Assembly (NCBI RefSeq): GCF_900292075.1
Contig: NZ_OLMV01000001.1
Span: forward strand, 984,977 to 1,048,976
Direction: 5' to 3'
Origin: Microbacterium timonense
GTDB taxonomy: Bacteria > Actinomycetota > Actinomycetes > Actinomycetales > Microbacteriaceae
Length of the DNA: 64,000 bases
Below are positions 62,562-64,000 of the stretch, piece by piece. Made by a program: the position numbers and the translations under genes. The notes under the pieces were generated by a model, which worked only from the letters and a program-made list of their open reading frames with translations, was not told where the DNA came from and made no database searches. Positions within the stretch are counted from its first letter, which is position 1. Each line of letters opens with the position of its first letter.

Positions 62562-64000
62562 ATCTGCTCGGTGAGCTCGAACCAGCGCTCCTCGACGCCG
62601 TCGCGCTCCTTCTCGAGCTCCCCGATGCGCGCCATCTCCGCGCCGAGGCCGACATAGTCGGACTGGTCGTGGTCGGCGAGCGCTGCCCGTGCGGCGTCGA
62701 TCTGCTTCTCGAGCTTCTCCAGCCGCCGTTCGAGCGACGACACCTCCTTCTGGGCGGCCCGCAGCTCCTGTCCCGAGAGCGCGGGAGCCTGGAGGGACGC
62801 CGATGCTGCGGCCGAGGCATCCGCCTCTCCGGCTCGTCTCGTCGCGCTCCGCTCGCTCACCGACCGGGCTCGAAGGCGCAGATACTCGTCGACGCCGCCG
62901 GGCAGGTGCCGCAGGTGACCGCCGAGGATCGCGTACTGCTGATCGGTGACGCGTTCGATGAAGTACCGGTCGTGCGAGACCACGAGCAGCGTGCCGGGCC
63001 ACGAGTCCAGCAGGTCCTCGATCGCCGCCAGCATGTCGGTGTCGAGATCGTTCGTCGGCTCGTCGAGGATCAGCACGTTCGGCTGCTCGAGCAGGATCAG
63101 CAGCAGCTGCAGCCGCCGCTTCTGGCCGCCGGAGAGGTCTTTGACGGGCGTGGAGAGCTGGGCGCTCTGGAACCCCATGCGCTCGAGCAGCTGGCCCGGC
63201 GTCAGCTCCTGGGCCTTCGCGCCCGTGCCGAACGTGTAGGTCGTCCGCAGGCGCGAGATCACCACGCGCACCGGGTCGTCGAGGTGCTCCTCCAGCTCGT
63301 CGAGACGCTGCGTGAGAGTGGCGACCTTCACCGTCTTGCCGCGCTTGACGCGGCCCGACGTGGGCTCGACGTCGCCGGAGACGAGCCCGAGCAGGGTCGA
63401 CTTGCCGGCGCCGTTCACGCCGAGGATGCCGGTGCGCTCACCGGGCGCGATACGCCACTCGACCGGGTGCAGCACCTCGCGCGGCGTGCCCGTCGCGGCG
63501 TCGGGGTACGACACGGCGGCATCCAGCAGGTCCACCACGTCTTTCCCCAGCCGCGACACGGCCAGCGAGCGAAGCTCCGTGGCGTTGCGGATCTCGGGGA
63601 CGTCGGCGATGAGCACGTTCGCCGCGTCGATGCGGAACTTCGGCTTCGACGTGCGCGCCGGCGCGCCGCGGCGCAGCCATGCCAGTTCCTTGCGGGCCAG
63701 GTTCTGCCGCCGCTGCTCGATCACCGCGGCCTGACGGTCGCGTTCGACGCGCTGCAGGATGTACGCGGCGTACCCGCCCTCGAACGGCTCGACGATCCGG
63801 TCGTGCACCTCCCACGTCGTCGTGCACACCTCGTCGAGGAACCAGCGGTCGTGGGTCACGACGAGCAGACCCCCCTGGTTCGCGGGCCAGCGCCGCTTGA
63901 CGTGATCGGCCAGCCACGCGATCGCCTCCACGTCGAGGTGGTTGGTCGGCTCGTCCAGGAAGAGGACGTCGTGATCCCCGACCAGGAGGGCCGCCAGCGA
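62555..64000 (-). CDS. ABC-F type ATPase (Uup-like), cut by the window edge
   Basis: The visible C-terminal 481 residues hold the end of the first ATPase (LDEPTNHLD, then VVTHDRWFLDEV), the linker, and a complete second ATPase with Walker A GVNGAGKST, signature LSGGQKRRLQL and Walker B LDEPTNDLD, VVSHDRYFIER. A charged linker with SERSATRRAGEADA leads to a C-terminal coiled coil (LRAAQKEVSSLERRLEKLEKQIDAARAAL), the Uup layout. ABC-F proteins act on the ribosome or in DNA repair; they have no membrane domain. The 5' part lies beyond 64000. Confidence 0.93.
   Translation of the reverse strand, partial: SLAALLVGDHDVLFLDEPTNHLDVEAIAWLADHVKRRWPANQGGLLVVTHDRWFLDEVCTTTWEVHDRIVEPFEGGYAAYILQRVERDRQAAVIEQRRQNLARKELAWLRRGAPARTSKPKFRIDAANVLIADVPEIRNATELRSLAVSRLGKDVVDLLDAAVSYPDAATGTPREVLHPVEWRIAPGERTGILGVNGAGKSTLLGLVSGDVEPTSGRVKRGKTVKVATLTQRLDELEEHLDDPVRVVISRLRTTYTFGTGAKAQELTPGQLLERMGFQSAQLSTPVKDLSGGQKRRLQLLLILLEQPNVLILDEPTNDLDTDMLAAIEDLLDSWPGTLLVVSHDRYFIERVTDQQYAILGGHLRHLPGGVDEYLRLRARSVSERSATRRAGEADASAAASASLQAPALSGQELRAAQKEVSSLERRLEKLEKQIDAARAALADHDQSDYVGLGAEMARIGELEKERDGVEERWFELTEQIG

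Noticed and set aside
62869..62890. Possible second copy of the GCTCGCT-type repeat inside the ABC-F gene
   Set aside because: It encodes normal linker residues in frame and lacks the repeated array seen at 11294.

Overview
The window is one gene-dense stretch of a very GC-rich actinobacterial chromosome. Gene content and order suggest Microbacteriaceae, probably Microbacterium or a close relative. The supporting features are the phoH2 / Z-isoprenyl synthase / hemolysin III / DUF4307 / greA block and the eno-ftsB-DUF501 block, both also known from mycobacteria, plus very short intergenic gaps. Many genes have a TANNNT box ending 6-7 nt before the start codon, the signature of leaderless transcripts. 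No prophage, IS element, CRISPR array or plasmid gene was seen, and the taxonomic placement is inference.

Layout. 1-145: start of an exported protein, cut by the window edge. 376-8714: phoH2, a class V PLP enzyme, a Z-prenyl synthase, hemolysin III, a small membrane protein, DUF4307, greA, and an AI-2E-type permease translationally coupled to ilvA. 8801-11240: two convergent YcaQ-like winged-helix genes. 11360-14817: lemA, a FAD-linked oxidase coupled to a fold-III PLP enzyme, and a 51-residue membrane protein. 14818-15274: a noncoding stretch with an operator-like palindrome inside a promoter, then an unusual tRNA-Leu(UAA). 15346-20563: type II NADH dehydrogenase, a mycosin-like protease, DUF501, FtsB-like protein and enolase. 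20690-28536: accessory and regulatory genes, namely an O-methyltransferase, a GntR/CPBP/DUF1648 cassette, DUF4442, an AraC regulator, a VOC protein, an SGNH hydrolase, a YdeI-like protein and an APC permease. 28706-32049: hisS, an interrupted mazG, and nhaA. 32261-37354: PEP carboxylase, a zinc ribbon, a left-handed beta-helix protein and glutamate dehydrogenase. 37387-43410: mfd, a membrane protein, pth, the L25-type gene rplY and a 40-residue membrane protein.

43395-48202: gluconokinase divergent from 6-phosphogluconate dehydrogenase, a berberine-bridge-type oxidase and an SDR epimerase. 48208-52957: a MacB-like ABC exporter divergent from an OmpR-type two-component system, with 11-12 bp-period direct repeats between them. 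52951-56496: a redox module of an RnfD-ferredoxin reductase fusion, a MOSC protein, an ApbE flavinyltransferase and an FMN-binding lipoprotein, which looks built to move electrons out of the cell. 56572-64000: a P-type Ca2+ ATPase, prs, glmU directly behind tRNA-Gln, a MarR regulator and a truncated ABC-F protein.

The most unusual points are four. A palindromic repeat, also present next to hisS, interrupts mazG and leaves an open frame from MazG into HisRS. The glmU start codon lies one base after the tRNA-Gln discriminator. A tRNA with a UAA anticodon has a class-I variable loop. Operator-like repeats sit between the two-component genes and the ABC exporter.
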